DNA of 21,371 nucleotides, from NCBI GenBank assembly GCA_963721445.1, contig CAVRIZ010000010.1:1-21371 (forward strand). Direction: 5' to 3'. The translations under genes were made by a program, and so were the position numbers. Under the pieces are notes generated by a model. It was not told the DNA's origin, ran no database searches, and saw only the letters and a list, made by a program, of their open reading frames with translations. Positions 21,363 through 21,371 of the stretch are shown piece after piece. The stretch is from DAIOEK01 sp963721445. Lineage in GTDB: Bacteria; Chloroflexota; Anaerolineae; Anaerolineales; Anaerolineaceae. How positions within the stretch are numbered: the stretch's first letter is position 1; every line of letters starts with the position of its first letter.

Positions 21363-21371
21363 TTAGCCTGC

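Overview
The window reads as one chromosomal segment of an anaerobic, sugar-fermenting bacterium, most likely Chloroflexota (Anaerolineae-like). This is an inference from protein style: the substrate-binding lipoprotein has an Ala/Pro/Thr-rich linker after its lipobox, and the enzyme set (RhaA, RhaB, RhaD, an AraA-like isomerase and an E1/E2 complex) is of a kind I associate with that phylum. No rRNA or tRNA gene, CRISPR array, transposase or integrase is visible. Every convincing gene is on the + strand.

Layout. 1-966 holds two housekeeping-type genes: the 3' part of a small cupin gene running off the left edge, and a cation-efflux-like membrane protein. 967-1484 is a gene-poor stretch ending in a strong promoter/operator region. 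1485-21184 is a single-direction cluster of 16 closely spaced genes: a DeoR-type repressor; a sugar ABC importer (double ATPase, two permeases, a binding lipoprotein made of two nearly identical domains); a strong intergenic hairpin; an AraA/FucI-like isomerase; rhaB, rhaD and rhaA; a second class II aldolase; a PHP-domain protein; a zinc-type dehydrogenase with a doubled Rossmann domain; a SrlD-like short-chain dehydrogenase; and E1-alpha, E1-beta and E2 of a 2-oxo-acid/acetoin dehydrogenase-type complex. 21185-21371 contains a hairpin and a short degenerate copy of the 3' end of the cation-transporter gene found at 334-966.

How the genes work together. The core is well supported: L-rhamnose (or a related 6-deoxy sugar) is imported by the ABC system, isomerised by RhaA, phosphorylated by RhaB and cleaved by RhaD to DHAP and L-lactaldehyde, under control of the DeoR protein. 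The downstream half does not belong to the textbook route. It pairs a SorE-like MDR dehydrogenase with a SrlD-like SDR, a pair that in L-sorbose catabolism shifts a carbonyl along a hexitol phosphate, and follows them with an acetoin-dehydrogenase-like E1/E2 without an E3 gene. I suggest, as a hypothesis only, that this module turns a 6-deoxy-ketose phosphate into a 1-deoxy-ketose phosphate whose acetoin-like end is cleaved to acetyl-CoA and an aldose phosphate.

Oddities: an 873-bp in-frame tandem duplication inside the binding-protein gene; two apparent one-base frameshifts at gene junctions (3' end of the first permease, 5' end of rhaD), which may be sequencing errors or real; a dehydrogenase with an extra, motif-less Rossmann domain; and a 27-bp near-repeat of the transporter-gene tail on both sides of the catabolic cluster.
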